A program made the translations under genes and the position numbers. A stretch of DNA of 64,000 nt from Actinomadura graeca (GTDB lineage: Bacteria; Actinomycetota; Actinomycetes; Streptosporangiales; Streptosporangiaceae), in contig NZ_CP059572.1 of the NCBI RefSeq assembly GCF_019175365.1, positions 5,022,001-5,086,000 of the forward strand, in the 5' to 3' direction. Shown here piece after piece: positions 18,160 through 28,275 of this stretch. The notes under the pieces were generated by a model. The model was not told where the DNA came from and made no database searches. It was given only the letters and a program-made list of their open reading frames with translations. Position 1 is the stretch's first letter; every line of letters starts with the position of its first letter.

Positions 18160-18818
18160 AGCCCGCTCTCCTCCGTCCGGCACCGTCACCACTGCGACCC
18201 TAGTGCGGATGCCGGGGTGCCCGCCCCGCGGCCCGGCGACGTCCCCGCCGCGCGCCGGGCGTCGCGTGCCGTGAGGCCGGGCGGCGCCCCCGCGCGGACC
18301 GTGTTCCGTTCGTCGCAGACGGTGAACCGTTCGTCGAGCCGGGAGAGCGAAGCCCTCGCAGGCCCCTCCGGGGGCTCGCTACGTTCGTCGCATCCGCCGG
18401 ACGAACGGCGCGAGCCGCTCCAGGGGCGGGCCGCTTCGGGGGGAGCGGGCCGCTCGCGATGGAGCAGGCGGGCCCCGGTACGGGGCGCCGCGGCCGGCCC
18501 GGCGGAACGGGGGGAGAGGGGTCACTTCTTTGGGGGGAGTGGCCCCTCCGTCTGTCCGGCGCGTGATGCCACCCGCGCGCCCTCACCGGGGCCTCCCGTC
18601 CCGGCGGGATGCCCGGCGTCGTCCGGGCGGTGAGGACCGGCTCCGCCCGCGTAAAAGAGTCCAAGCGTTCGTTGAACGAGTAAGTCAAAACGTTAAGCGC
18701 GGGTGCGGATTGGCGATAAAGGGACCGCCGCCCGGCCGTTCTCGGTACGGTGCCGTGCTCGTCGCCGATCTCAGAAAACTTGACGCGTCGGACGTCGACT
18801 TCGCCGTGGCGCTGCGAA
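18160..18818. other. Gene-poor stretch
   Basis: About 660 bp without a convincing gene. The part around 18650-18720 is relatively AT-rich (TTCGTTGAACGAGTAAGTCA) and may hold the promoter for the small gene and membrane protein downstream. Confidence 0.4.
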
Positions 18819-19076
18819 ATGGTCATCCGCATGGAATCACGAATTCGAGCCACCGGGGGTACCGGGCCGACCGGCTGGCTGCTCACCTTTCTCGGCGCAC
18901 GCGAGCAGGCGCTGCGCACTCACAGCGGCCTCGCGACCGGCCCCACGGAATGGCTGCTGGTGTTCCTGGAGGTCGAGCGCGCCGAACTCGCCGGCCGCCA
19001 GCGCCCCACGCTGCTCTCGCGGCGCGGGCGGCCCGAGGAGTACCCGTTCGGACGCCTGAACGCCCGCAGCGCGTAG
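18819..19076 (+). CDS. Small hypothetical protein with two sequence repeats
   Basis: About 85 residues from the ATG at 18819 (a second ATG at 18831 is as likely; neither has a strong ribosome site). Two halves repeat one another: GPTGWLLTFLGAREQAL and GPTEWLLVFLEVERAEL. No known domain is recognised. It is 11 bp upstream of the membrane protein gene and probably cotranscribed with it. Confidence 0.45.
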   Translation: MVIRMESRIRATGGTGPTGWLLTFLGAREQALRTHSGLATGPTEWLLVFLEVERAELAGRQRPTLLSRRGRPEEYPFGRLNARSA

Positions 19077-19087
19077 GACGGGAGAAA

Positions 19088-19891
19088 ATGATCATCGAGA
19101 TGTTCCTCGCCGCGCTGATCGGCGGCGCGATCGGCGTCGCCGAGCTCGTCGCGCGCTACCGCGACAAGCCCGTCGCGGCGCTGCTGTCCCCGGGCGGGCT
19201 GCTGTTCGCCTTCGTCAACACGAGCGCGTCCGTGGTCGCGCTGATCGCGGTGACGGCGTCGGGCTGGACGTTCGGCCTGCCGGCGACGATGCCCCCGACG
19301 ACCCTCATGGTCGTGCGGGTGATGGCCGCCGGGATCGGCTCGGCCGCCGTCCTGCGCATGTCGTTCGCCCCCGCCCAGACCCGCGCGGCCGGCACCGGCC
19401 CGATCGCCCTGCTCAACGGCATCCTCCGGATCGCCGACGGCGAGCTGGAACGCAAGCGCGCGCTGAGCCGGCTGTCGCACAACGACCTGTCCGGCCTGTC
19501 GTTCGAGCGCGACCACGCGGCGCTCGCCGAGCTGTGCTGCCACCTCATGCGCGAGTTCGACCTCGCCGAGGCCCAGCGGCTCGGCGGCCTCGCCGCCGAG
19601 CTCAGCCACCGCGACGACCTCACCGACGCCGACAAGCTGGACTGCTGGGGGCTGGAACTGACGCGGCTGGTGGGCGAGCGCGCCCTGCGCCAGGCCGCCC
19701 GCCGGCTGCGGGACCGCCCGCGGGAGGAGACCCGCAGGGTCGTGCCCGAGGAGGACCGGCCCGTCGCCGCGCCCGAGCCCGACTACGCCGAGTCCTCGGC
19801 GGGGCCGCTGCGCCCGCCCGCGGGCAAGGCGTCCCGCCTGGCCTCCGGCGCCAACGGCCGTGCGGAGCGCAAGTCCTTCAGCGACGCGTGA
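19088..19891 (+). CDS. Membrane protein with C-terminal cytoplasmic domain, unknown function
   Basis: 267 residues, start fixed by GGGAG just upstream of the ATG. Three hydrophobic segments lie at about 3-22, 32-60 and 73-95, followed by a charged, helix-rich soluble region and a Pro/Glu-rich tail. The soluble part contains LSFERDHAALAELCCHLMRE. It resembles hypothetical actinomycete membrane proteins without assigned role. The small repeat protein immediately upstream is the obvious partner. Confidence 0.72.
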   Translation: MIIEMFLAALIGGAIGVAELVARYRDKPVAALLSPGGLLFAFVNTSASVVALIAVTASGWTFGLPATMPPTTLMVVRVMAAGIGSAAVLRMSFAPAQTRAAGTGPIALLNGILRIADGELERKRALSRLSHNDLSGLSFERDHAALAELCCHLMREFDLAEAQRLGGLAAELSHRDDLTDADKLDCWGLELTRLVGERALRQAARRLRDRPREETRRVVPEEDRPVAAPEPDYAESSAGPLRPPAGKASRLASGANGRAERKSFSDA

Positions 19892-20043
19892 GGGGCGTGG
19901 AATGCCGGTGTGCCCGTCGGGGCGCACCGGTCATTTCATCAGGCGGACCCGGCGGGTCTGGCGGACGGCGGTCGCCGTCCCCTGCCACGCCCGTCCGGCG
20001 CGGTCGCGGTGGACGTCCCGCGCCGCCGGGGCCCCGGCCGCCG

Positions 20044-20238
20044 TCAGGACCTCGGCCGGATGATCAATGGGGGGACGCTCTCGTCCCGCTCCTCCAGGGC
20101 CGCCGCGATGCGGTGCAGCGCCTCGGCCATCGAGACCAGCGCCTGCACCTGGGCGGCCGCCATGAGATTCCCCGGTGACGGATCGGCGGCCTGTGCCTCC
20201 GCTGCCGCGTCGCACGCCTGCTGGCTCCACCAATGCAC
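20044..20238 (-). CDS. Small hypothetical protein
   Basis: 64 residues starting MHWWSQQACDAAAEAQAAD, with a central amphipathic helix QVQALVSMAEALHRIAAALE. The composition and codon periodicity are protein-like and I recall similar small actinomycete proteins, but no function is known. It lies alone on the minus strand. Confidence 0.5.
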   Translation of the reverse strand: MHWWSQQACDAAAEAQAADPSPGNLMAAAQVQALVSMAEALHRIAAALEERDESVPPLIIRPRS

Positions 20239-20313
20239 GCGGCGATCCTAGGGGAACCGGCCGATCCGGCACCCGCCGCCGCGCGGACACTCTCGACGAA
20301 AGGCCCGACACCC

Positions 20314-20505
20314 GTGAACCGATGGCCGCCCGACTGGGCCGTGAAACCGCTGCGCAGGCTCACCGCGGGGGAACTCGCGGAGGCGCTGGAGTACCTTGAG
20401 AAACACCGCCCGGACGACGATGTCCTCGGCCGTGCCCTCGCCGGCGAGTTCGCCCGACGCACCGCCGCCGAGCACCGTCCCGCCAAGCATGCCCGTCCCG
20501 TCTGA
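20314..20505 (+). CDS. Small hypothetical protein
   Basis: 63 residues from a GTG at 20314 (MNRWPPDWAVKPLRRLTAGE when initiated). The middle is a helix, LAEALEYLEKHRPDDDVLGR. Evidence is the open frame and its position 18 bp upstream of the DUF488 gene, with which it may be cotranscribed. It could be spurious. Confidence 0.4.
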   Translation: MNRWPPDWAVKPLRRLTAGELAEALEYLEKHRPDDDVLGRALAGEFARRTAAEHRPAKHARPV

Positions 20506-20523
20506 CCTCGCGGGAGAGCGACG

Positions 20524-20877
20524 ATGACGACAGTGAGACTGCGCAGGGTGTACGAGCCGGCGTCCGTGGAGGACGGCACCCGCGTGCTGGTCGACCGAGT
20601 CTGGCCGCGCGGCCTGACGAAGGACGCCGCCCGCCTTTCCCGCTGGGAGAAGGACGTCGCGCCGTCCACGGAACTCCGCAAGTGGTTCGGCCACGAAGCC
20701 GGCAAGTACCCCGAATTCAAGCGCCGCTACGCCGGCGAACTCGAGGATCCCGTCCGCGCCGCCGCGCTGGACCGCCTGCGCGACCTGGCCGCCAAGGGTC
20801 CTCTCACTCTCCTGACGGCCACCAAGGACCTGCCCCACAGCCATGCCGCGTTCCTCGCCGGCCATTTGAGCGGCTGA
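20524..20877 (+). CDS. DUF488 family protein
   Basis: 117 residues, ATG preceded by GGGAGAG. The family signature is clear: LVDRVWPRGLTK, WEKDVAPSTELRKWFGHE and LTLLTATKDLPHSHA. DUF488 proteins are small, widespread and uncharacterised; some sit near stress or metal genes. Length matches the short subfamily. Confidence 0.93.
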   Translation: MTTVRLRRVYEPASVEDGTRVLVDRVWPRGLTKDAARLSRWEKDVAPSTELRKWFGHEAGKYPEFKRRYAGELEDPVRAAALDRLRDLAAKGPLTLLTATKDLPHSHAAFLAGHLSG

Positions 20878-21179
20878 ACGCGCGCCGCCCACCGTGAAAG
20901 GCCCGATCCACCGGGATTCGGCCGGCCACAAAGGCGGCCGCTTGCGTCGGCGCAAGCCCTCTGTCGTGAAATCGGCCGTGCCGCGATCATGATTGGCGAA
21001 TGCGCCGGATCCTTCTGCGGCGCGTAATGGCGGAGGCCGCCGTGTCCCGTCGTGCTCGTGCCCGCGCCGGGCGAAGATGTCCGGGAATCTGTCAAGGCCG
21101 AGAAAGTGGCCTCTTAAGGTCATGGCACCGGATGCCCGGCCCGTTACGCTAATTGTGGGCTTTTGTCTGATTCGATGGG
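20878..21179. other. Intergenic region with a hairpin
   Basis: About 300 bp. A perfect 7-bp inverted repeat (GCTTGCG, 20940-20946, against 20951-20957, 4-nt loop) could end the DUF488 transcript. The rest probably holds the promoter of the methyltransferase gene; I could not define it. Confidence 0.45.
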
Positions 21180-22007
21180 ATGATCGTGGCCGAACAGTTC
21201 GAAGCGCATCTGCCGTCGGTTCCCGGACTCGACCCCAACGTGGCCAATTCGGCGCGCGTGTGGGACTACTGGCTGGGGGGCCATCAGTACTACGAGGCCG
21301 ACAAGGTGATGGCCGACGAGATCGAGAAGGTGCTGCCCGACATCGTCGCCCAGGCCCGCGCCGACCGGCTGTTCCTCAGCCGGGTCGTGGAGTTCTTCGC
21401 CGGTGAGGCGGGGATCGGCCAGTTCCTGGACATCGGGACGGGCCTGCCGACCTCCAGCAACACCCACGAGGTCGCCCAGCGGCTGCGCCCCGACGCCCGC
21501 GTCGTCTACGTCGACAACGACCCCCTGGTCCTGGCGCACGCCCGCGCGCTGCTCACCAGCACGCCGCAGGGCGTGACGGCCTACCTGGACGCCGACATGC
21601 ACGAGCCGGACCGGATCCTGGACGAGGCGGCGGCGACCCTCGACCTGGACCGGCCGGTGGCGATCACGATGCTCGGGGTGGTCTGGCACATCATGGAGGA
21701 CGACCAGGCGCGCCGGATCCTCGGGCGCCTGACGGAGCGGGTCGCGCCGGGGAGCCATCTGGCGATCAGCCACCAGACCGACGAGATCACCGGGGAGCGG
21801 GCGCGCGAGGCCGTCCGCATGTGGAACCGGGACGGCACCCCGCCCGGGGTGTGGAGGTCCAGGCGGCAGCTGGAGGACCTGTTCGACGCCGTGGGCCTGG
21901 AGTTGCTGGAACCGGGCGTGGTGTCCTGCAACCGGTGGCGCCCGGAGACCGTCGAGATCCTGCCGGACGAGGTCGACCAGTTCGGCGGCGTGGGCCGCAA
22001 GCCGTGA
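21180..22007 (+). CDS. SAM-dependent methyltransferase (DUF574 / Methyltransf_19 family)
   Basis: 275 residues. The family start motif NSARVWDYWLGGHQYYEAD is present, followed by the SAM-binding loop FLDIGTGLPTSSNTH, VVYVDNDP (acidic residue for the ribose) and ITMLGVVWHI. These proteins are abundant in actinomycetes; substrates are mostly unknown. A GTG two codons downstream could be the start instead. A short series of direct repeats follows the gene. Confidence 0.93.
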   Translation: MIVAEQFEAHLPSVPGLDPNVANSARVWDYWLGGHQYYEADKVMADEIEKVLPDIVAQARADRLFLSRVVEFFAGEAGIGQFLDIGTGLPTSSNTHEVAQRLRPDARVVYVDNDPLVLAHARALLTSTPQGVTAYLDADMHEPDRILDEAAATLDLDRPVAITMLGVVWHIMEDDQARRILGRLTERVAPGSHLAISHQTDEITGERAREAVRMWNRDGTPPGVWRSRRQLEDLFDAVGLELLEPGVVSCNRWRPETVEILPDEVDQFGGVGRKP

Positions 22008-22016
22008 GCCCCTCGC

Positions 22017-22056
22017 CGGCCGTCCCCTTCCGGCCGTCCCCCTTCCGGCCGTCCCC
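22017..22056 (+). repeat. Three direct repeats of CCGGCCGTCCCC(C)TT
   Basis: Just after the methyltransferase stop the unit CCGGCCGTCCCC with TT spacers occurs three times. It is probably slippage-prone, non-coding sequence. Confidence 0.6.
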
Positions 22057-22187
22057 CGGGGGCGGCACCGTCCGGCCATGCCCGTGCCCCGATCGGGATG
22101 CGCGGGCACGGAGGAATCGGGCAAGCTGGGCGGGTGGCCGGCCGGTGGTGATCGCCGCCGGCCGGGCCCCCGGCGGGAAGGAGGGGC

Positions 22188-23054
22188 GTGGGCACGTTAT
22201 GGCTGCCGACACGCGACCCTGACGCGCTGACACGCCCCCGGCTGCTGCTGGCCGCCCGGCTCCGCGCCCTGCGCGAGCGCAACGGCGTGGTGGTGGAGGC
22301 GGCGGGCGCGACGATCGGGTCGCTGCCGCTGCTGGAGGCGATGGAGCGGGGCGTGACGGCCTCCGACCCGCACCACGTCATGGCCCTGGCGTCCCTGTAC
22401 GAGGTGAACGACCACGCCGCCCGCCTGCACCTGCTGCAACTGGCCCTCAACTCGCGCGAGGAGGGCTGGTGGGCCCCCTACCGCGGCGTCATCCGGTCCT
22501 GGTTCCTGCCGTATCTCGGCGCGGAGCAGGCCGCCGAGATCATCCGTTCCTACACCGTCGGCGCCGTCCCCGACCTGCTGCAACATCCCGCCTACGCCGA
22601 GAAGCTGATCCGCTGGGGGCACCAGGGCGCCGGCGAGGAGGAGCTGGCCAAGCGGCTGGAGCTGCTGCTGCGGCGGCAGCGGATCCTGCACGGGGCCGAT
22701 CCGCCCCGGCTCTGGGCGATCATCGACGAGACGGCCCTGCGCCGGCGCATGGGCACCGCCGAGATCACCTACCGGCAGCTGGAACACCTGCTGGACCTGT
22801 GCGAGCTGCCGCACGTCGTCATCCAGATCATGCCGCTGACCGTGGGCCATGACCTGCCGCGCGGCCCGATCACGCTCGTGAAGGTCCTGCGCGACCAGGA
22901 CGTGCGCCAGGTGGTCTACCTCCAGCAGTTCAACGCCGCCTTCTACCCCGACTACGAGCGGCGGCACCTGTACGTGATGGACCTGCTGGCGGTCGTCGCC
23001 GAACCCCCCGCCCGCACCCCGGCCCTGTTGCGGCAAATGATCGCCGACCTGTGA
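22188..23054 (+). CDS. DUF5753-domain regulator with divergent helix-turn-helix
   Basis: 288 residues from a GTG preceded by AAGGAGGGGC. The C-terminal two thirds match DUF5753 (VGAVPDLLQHPAYAEKLIR, RRQRIL, AIIDETALRRRMG, VVIQIMPLTVG). The N-terminal HTH is present but atypical: LRERNGVVVEAAGATIGSLP, where the turn after helix 1 lacks the usual QxxLA pattern. It probably still regulates transcription. It is a paralogue of the protein at 8732 but stands without a DUF6879 gene. Confidence 0.85.
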   Translation: MGTLWLPTRDPDALTRPRLLLAARLRALRERNGVVVEAAGATIGSLPLLEAMERGVTASDPHHVMALASLYEVNDHAARLHLLQLALNSREEGWWAPYRGVIRSWFLPYLGAEQAAEIIRSYTVGAVPDLLQHPAYAEKLIRWGHQGAGEEELAKRLELLLRRQRILHGADPPRLWAIIDETALRRRMGTAEITYRQLEHLLDLCELPHVVIQIMPLTVGHDLPRGPITLVKVLRDQDVRQVVYLQQFNAAFYPDYERRHLYVMDLLAVVAEPPARTPALLRQMIADL

Positions 23055-23201
23055 GCGGGAAGGGGCGAATGTCGCCGATGACACAGAAACGGGCGGGCCG
23101 GACTGGCATGCTGTCCGGCGGCGAACAGGCCGCCCTTCCCTGAACGACCTCGCGTGCCGCCGAGTCAGATCATGTCCCACGCCGAGTAGAGAGACGGAGC
23201 G

Positions 23202-24083
23202 ATGGCCACGACGCCGCGGCGCACCCCGGCCCACCAGCTGATGATCAACTGCTTGCACGGGGCGCACATCGCGCACGGGCGGCCCTCGTCCGCCAAGATC
23301 CTGGACATCGTCAGGCGGCTCCCGGAGCTCTACCCGGACCTGCGGGCCGAGCGCGACACCGACCGTGACACCGGGCTGTCGTCCGCGGGGAACATCTACA
23401 AGATCATTATGGGATGGCACGGCTGCCTGCCGACCGCCCCCCAGCTCTCCCGCCTCATCCTCGCCTTCCAGCACTTCGCCTTCGTCGAACGCGTGATCCA
23501 CGACGATCCGGGGACCGCGACCCTGCCCGGCTGGCAGGCGGTGCTGAGCGAGGCGACGGTCCTCGACATCGCGCAGCGGAACTCGGGCGTCTTCATCGAC
23601 GCCACCCGTCCCGACCCCTCCCAGCCGGTGCGGCTGCCCGCACCGGGACCGGCGTCGGCCGGCGGGCTCCCCCAGACACGGACCCCGGTCGGCGTCGTCG
23701 CGCTGTCCCCGGTCGAGGTGCACTGCCTCGTCACCCTGGGGCCGCACGGCCGGAAGGTCACCGTGCGGGCGTCCAGCGGCGACCCCGGGACCCTGTACGA
23801 GATGGCCCTCGGCCTGTTCACCTCGGGTTCCCCCTACAACGAGCGCGCGGCGACGTTCGCCGCGAGCGCCGCGGCGGCCGGGGTGGCGGCCGCGACCGAC
23901 CTCCTCATCGCGTCCGAATCCGGAGCCGCCGCGATGACCCAGCTCGTCCTCGGGCAGGTGCGGGCCCTGGAGTACGCGGCCGTCCGGGGCAACGACGAGG
24001 ACGCCGCGCGGTACTTCTCCGAATGCGCCGCCCGTGTCGTCCGGGTGGGCGTCAAGGAGCAGGCGCCCCAGCTGGACGGCTGA
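23202..24083 (+). CDS. Hypothetical protein, possibly DNA-binding N-terminus
   Basis: 293 residues, ATG with ACGGAG upstream. The N-terminal 120 residues have a predicted helical arrangement (AKILDIVRRLPELYPDLRAE, then SAGNIYKIIMGWHGCLPTAP) that resembles sigma- or HTH-like folds in sporulating actinomycetes, but I cannot name the family. The C-terminal half is alanine-rich and helical. No signal peptide or membrane segment. Position suggests its own transcript. Confidence 0.65.
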   Translation: MATTPRRTPAHQLMINCLHGAHIAHGRPSSAKILDIVRRLPELYPDLRAERDTDRDTGLSSAGNIYKIIMGWHGCLPTAPQLSRLILAFQHFAFVERVIHDDPGTATLPGWQAVLSEATVLDIAQRNSGVFIDATRPDPSQPVRLPAPGPASAGGLPQTRTPVGVVALSPVEVHCLVTLGPHGRKVTVRASSGDPGTLYEMALGLFTSGSPYNERAATFAASAAAAGVAAATDLLIASESGAAAMTQLVLGQVRALEYAAVRGNDEDAARYFSECAARVVRVGVKEQAPQLDG

Positions 24084-24441
24084 CCGCCGCGCCCGGACGG
24101 GGCCGGAGGCACCGTCATCGAACGTTCGCCTTCCGACTTTTCTGTTTGGTACCAAATCTTTTTGGTGGGGACGGAGACCCGCGGGGCCACTGACGTTTCG
24201 TAGCGTTTCCTCGCTGTTCTTGCTGCGTCCTCGCACTTCATTTTGTGTTTTCTTGCCAGAATGCCGATTATCGGGGGATGCAGTACGCAAAGGTATGTGT
24301 GTTCATTTCGTCCTTACGGAGCACCTCCCCGCGATGCCGATCCTCGCCCGTGGCGGCGGCGGCGACGGCGCCTTAGGCCATGACCGCCGCCCGACGAGCC
24401 GCCGACACGACGCCGCCCCCCGCTGTCCAGAGGAGACCGAG
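24084..24441. other. Intergenic region with a palindrome
   Basis: About 360 bp, noticeably AT-richer than its surroundings between 24120 and 24300. It includes the palindrome at 24145-24156 described separately. Open frames crossing it are proline- and arginine-rich and look non-coding. Confidence 0.45.
24145..24156. promoter_or_regulatory. Perfect 12-bp palindrome TTTGGTACCAAA, possible operator
   Basis: The palindrome is followed by a T-rich TCTTTTTGG. It could be a repressor site or part of a terminator for the gene ending at 24083. No assignment to a regulator is possible. Confidence 0.35.
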
Positions 24442-24591
24442 TTGGCGATCGTGCTGACCACCACGTGGATGCTGGCCACCGGCAGGCGGCTGCACCAGCG
24501 CCCCACGCTTCATGACCTGGATTGTGAACAGTTGATCGATTTCTGGGCCGACGGCCGGTTGGTCTCCGTCGAAACGGCAGGAAAAAGGTGA
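24442..24591 (+). CDS. Very small hypothetical protein
   Basis: 49 residues from a TTG at 24442, with AGGAG 6-7 bp upstream; a GTG at 24451 is an alternative. The peptide (LATGRRLHQRPTLHDLDCEQ, then LIDFWADGRL) looks protein-like. It lies 31 bp upstream of the cyclase-like gene and could be cotranscribed. Confidence 0.4.
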   Translation: MAIVLTTTWMLATGRRLHQRPTLHDLDCEQLIDFWADGRLVSVETAGKR

Positions 24592-24622
24592 CGATGAGCG
24601 GACCCACCCCGGGTGCGGAGGC

Positions 24623-25174
24623 ATGAAGCCCCGCTACAGGACCTGCTTCGCGGTCGACATCCGCCGCTACACCGGCCGGGACCCGGCATCGCAGGCCCGG
24701 GTGCGCGACGCCATGCACGAGATCGTCAGGGCGGCCTCCCAGGGCGCCCGCGTGCCGTGGCGGTCCGACGTGGGCACCGACCGGGGCGACGGCGTGCTGG
24801 TGGTCACCGGAAAGGTCGGGGTCGAGGTGCTGTTCGGGGACTTCATCCGCAAGCTCGGAGGCGGGGTGCGCGGGCACAACCTGCTCGCCGCGCCCGGGGA
24901 GCAGATGCAGCTGCGGGTCGCCCTGGACGGCGGCTACCTCAACAAGGACCCGCAGGGCTACTCGGGGGACGCGCTCAACCGGGCCGCCCGGATGCTCGAC
25001 GCGCCGGACTTCACCGCGCGGATGGACGACCGCGCGGCGGAGTTCGCGGTGATCACGTCCGACGACCTGTACGAGGTCGTCCGCGGCTACCACCTGCTCG
25101 ACGACAAGCGGCTCGACCGGATCCAGGTCGAGGTGAAGGAGACGCGCACGACGGCGTGGATGTGGATCCCGTGA
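24623..25174 (+). CDS. Class III nucleotide cyclase-like domain protein
   Basis: 183 residues, ATG with GCGGAGG upstream. The pattern FAVDIRRYTGRDPASQARVR, GTDRGDGVLVV, LRVALDGG and GDALNRAARMLDAPDF follows the class III nucleotidyl cyclase fold as used in short actinomycete conflict and signalling proteins: an Asp in the first strand, a GDG hairpin and a late NRAARML helix. Only one of the two metal-binding aspartates is clear and the purine-recognition residues are uncertain, so it may be a degenerate sensor domain. It ends 4 bp before the convergent acyltransferase stop. Confidence 0.72.
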   Translation: MKPRYRTCFAVDIRRYTGRDPASQARVRDAMHEIVRAASQGARVPWRSDVGTDRGDGVLVVTGKVGVEVLFGDFIRKLGGGVRGHNLLAAPGEQMQLRVALDGGYLNKDPQGYSGDALNRAARMLDAPDFTARMDDRAAEFAVITSDDLYEVVRGYHLLDDKRLDRIQVEVKETRTTAWMWIP

Positions 25175-25178
25175 GAGG

Positions 25179-26441
25179 TCAGGGGACGAGGACCTGGCGG
25201 GCGGGCTCGCCCGGCGGGGCCGCCGGGGGACCGGCGAGGCGCCGCGTGACCCGCCGTCCCACCCGCTGGGCCGGGGCCTCGATCCAGCGGTGCGACGCCC
25301 AGCTCGCCGCCACCAGCACGGCCACGAACACCACCAGGCCCACCACGTCCTCGTGCCCGGAGGCGCCGAGGAACTGGGCCGCGATCATCAGCAGCAGCGG
25401 GTGCAGGAGGTAGATCGAGTAGCTGACGGTGCCGAGGGCGATCGTCCAGCGCGGGAAGCCCCGGTGGCGCAGCAGCCAGCCCCCGGCGAAGGTGGCCGCC
25501 GCCAGCACCAGCGGGGCGGACCAGTAGAGCTGGACGCGCCACGCCTGCTCGGGCGTGCCGGTGTTCCACGTCCCGCAGGCGATGGCGCCGCCGAGGACGA
25601 GGGCCGCGGCCGTGGCGGCGGCCCGGCGGCCGGTCTGGCCGTGCTCGGCGCGGTAGACCGCCGTCCCGGCGAACATGACGGCCAGCATGATCATGCCCTC
25701 CCAGGCGTAGACCCGGCCGTTCACCGTCACCAGCGCCACGGCCAGCAGGCCGCCGAGCACGCCGCCCGCGACGCGCAGCGCCGGGCGGCCCGAGACCGCC
25801 GCCGCGATGGCGGCGGCCAGCGCCAGGGCGACGGTCCCGACCAGCGGGCCGGTTCCCGCCGTGCGCGACAGCAGCGCCGAGGGCAGCAGCGCGCCCACCA
25901 GCAGCGCCGCCACGGCGAGCCCGGACGCGACGGCCGCGGACCGCCGGTGCCCGCCGACCACGAACAGCGCGACGATCAGCAGGTAGAAGGCCATCTCGTA
26001 GGACAGCGTCCACAGCACGTTGATCGCGTTGGGCACGCCGAGCAGGTCCTGGAGCATCGTCATATGCGCCAGGACGGCGGTCACCGGGTCATACCGCTCC
26101 AGCCCGGCCCGCAGCCCGAGCACGCCCAGGAGGAACGGCAGCACCGCGACGAGGCAGGCCACCGCGAGCAGCGGGTAGATGCGGAAGAACCGCCCGATCC
26201 AAAACCCCCGCACGCTGCCGCGCCGCTCCAGCGACGCCGGGACGATGTAGCCGCTGACCAGGAAGAACACCATGACCCCGTAGCGGCCGGGGTCGAACCG
26301 CGGGAGCAGCCAGACCTGGAGCGAGGGGAGATAGATGTAGCTGGCGTGGTGAAGGGCCACCGCGAGCGCGGCCCACCCGCGCAGCGCGTCCAGCCACCCA
26401 AGTCGTCCGATAGTGGAGGGATCACCCCCATTGGGGATCAT
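25179..26441 (-). CDS. Acyltransferase 3 family integral membrane protein
   Basis: 420 residues. It begins with the family motif LGWLDALRGWAALAVALHH, where the His-His lies in the first membrane helix, followed by GVMVFFLVSGYIVPAS and RFFRIYPLL. About ten hydrophobic helices follow. Family members O-acylate sugars, antibiotics or peptidoglycan using acyl-CoA. No sugar or antibiotic gene is directly attached. ATG at 26441. Confidence 0.93.
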   Translation of the reverse strand: MIPNGGDPSTIGRLGWLDALRGWAALAVALHHASYIYLPSLQVWLLPRFDPGRYGVMVFFLVSGYIVPASLERRGSVRGFWIGRFFRIYPLLAVACLVAVLPFLLGVLGLRAGLERYDPVTAVLAHMTMLQDLLGVPNAINVLWTLSYEMAFYLLIVALFVVGGHRRSAAVASGLAVAALLVGALLPSALLSRTAGTGPLVGTVALALAAAIAAAVSGRPALRVAGGVLGGLLAVALVTVNGRVYAWEGMIMLAVMFAGTAVYRAEHGQTGRRAAATAAALVLGGAIACGTWNTGTPEQAWRVQLYWSAPLVLAAATFAGGWLLRHRGFPRWTIALGTVSYSIYLLHPLLLMIAAQFLGASGHEDVVGLVVFVAVLVAASWASHRWIEAPAQRVGRRVTRRLAGPPAAPPGEPARQVLVP

Positions 26442-28189
<1,748 letters not shown>

Positions 28190-28200
28190 CTGCCGGCCGT

Positions 28201-28230
28201 TCCGGGGGGTGTGGGGGGTCGTCCCCCCAC
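28201..28230. repeat. GC-rich hairpin repeat behind gdhA (copy 1)
   Basis: GTGGGGGG-TCGT-CCCCCCAC is a perfect 8-bp hairpin (28211-28230). Its 28-bp core from 28201 recurs identically inside the radical SAM gene at 30558-30585. Position directly behind gdhA suggests it can act as a terminator. Confidence 0.75.
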
Positions 28231-28275
28231 AAGGGACCGGACCGTCCCGTGCGGCCCGCCACGTCCCGCCCCGGC

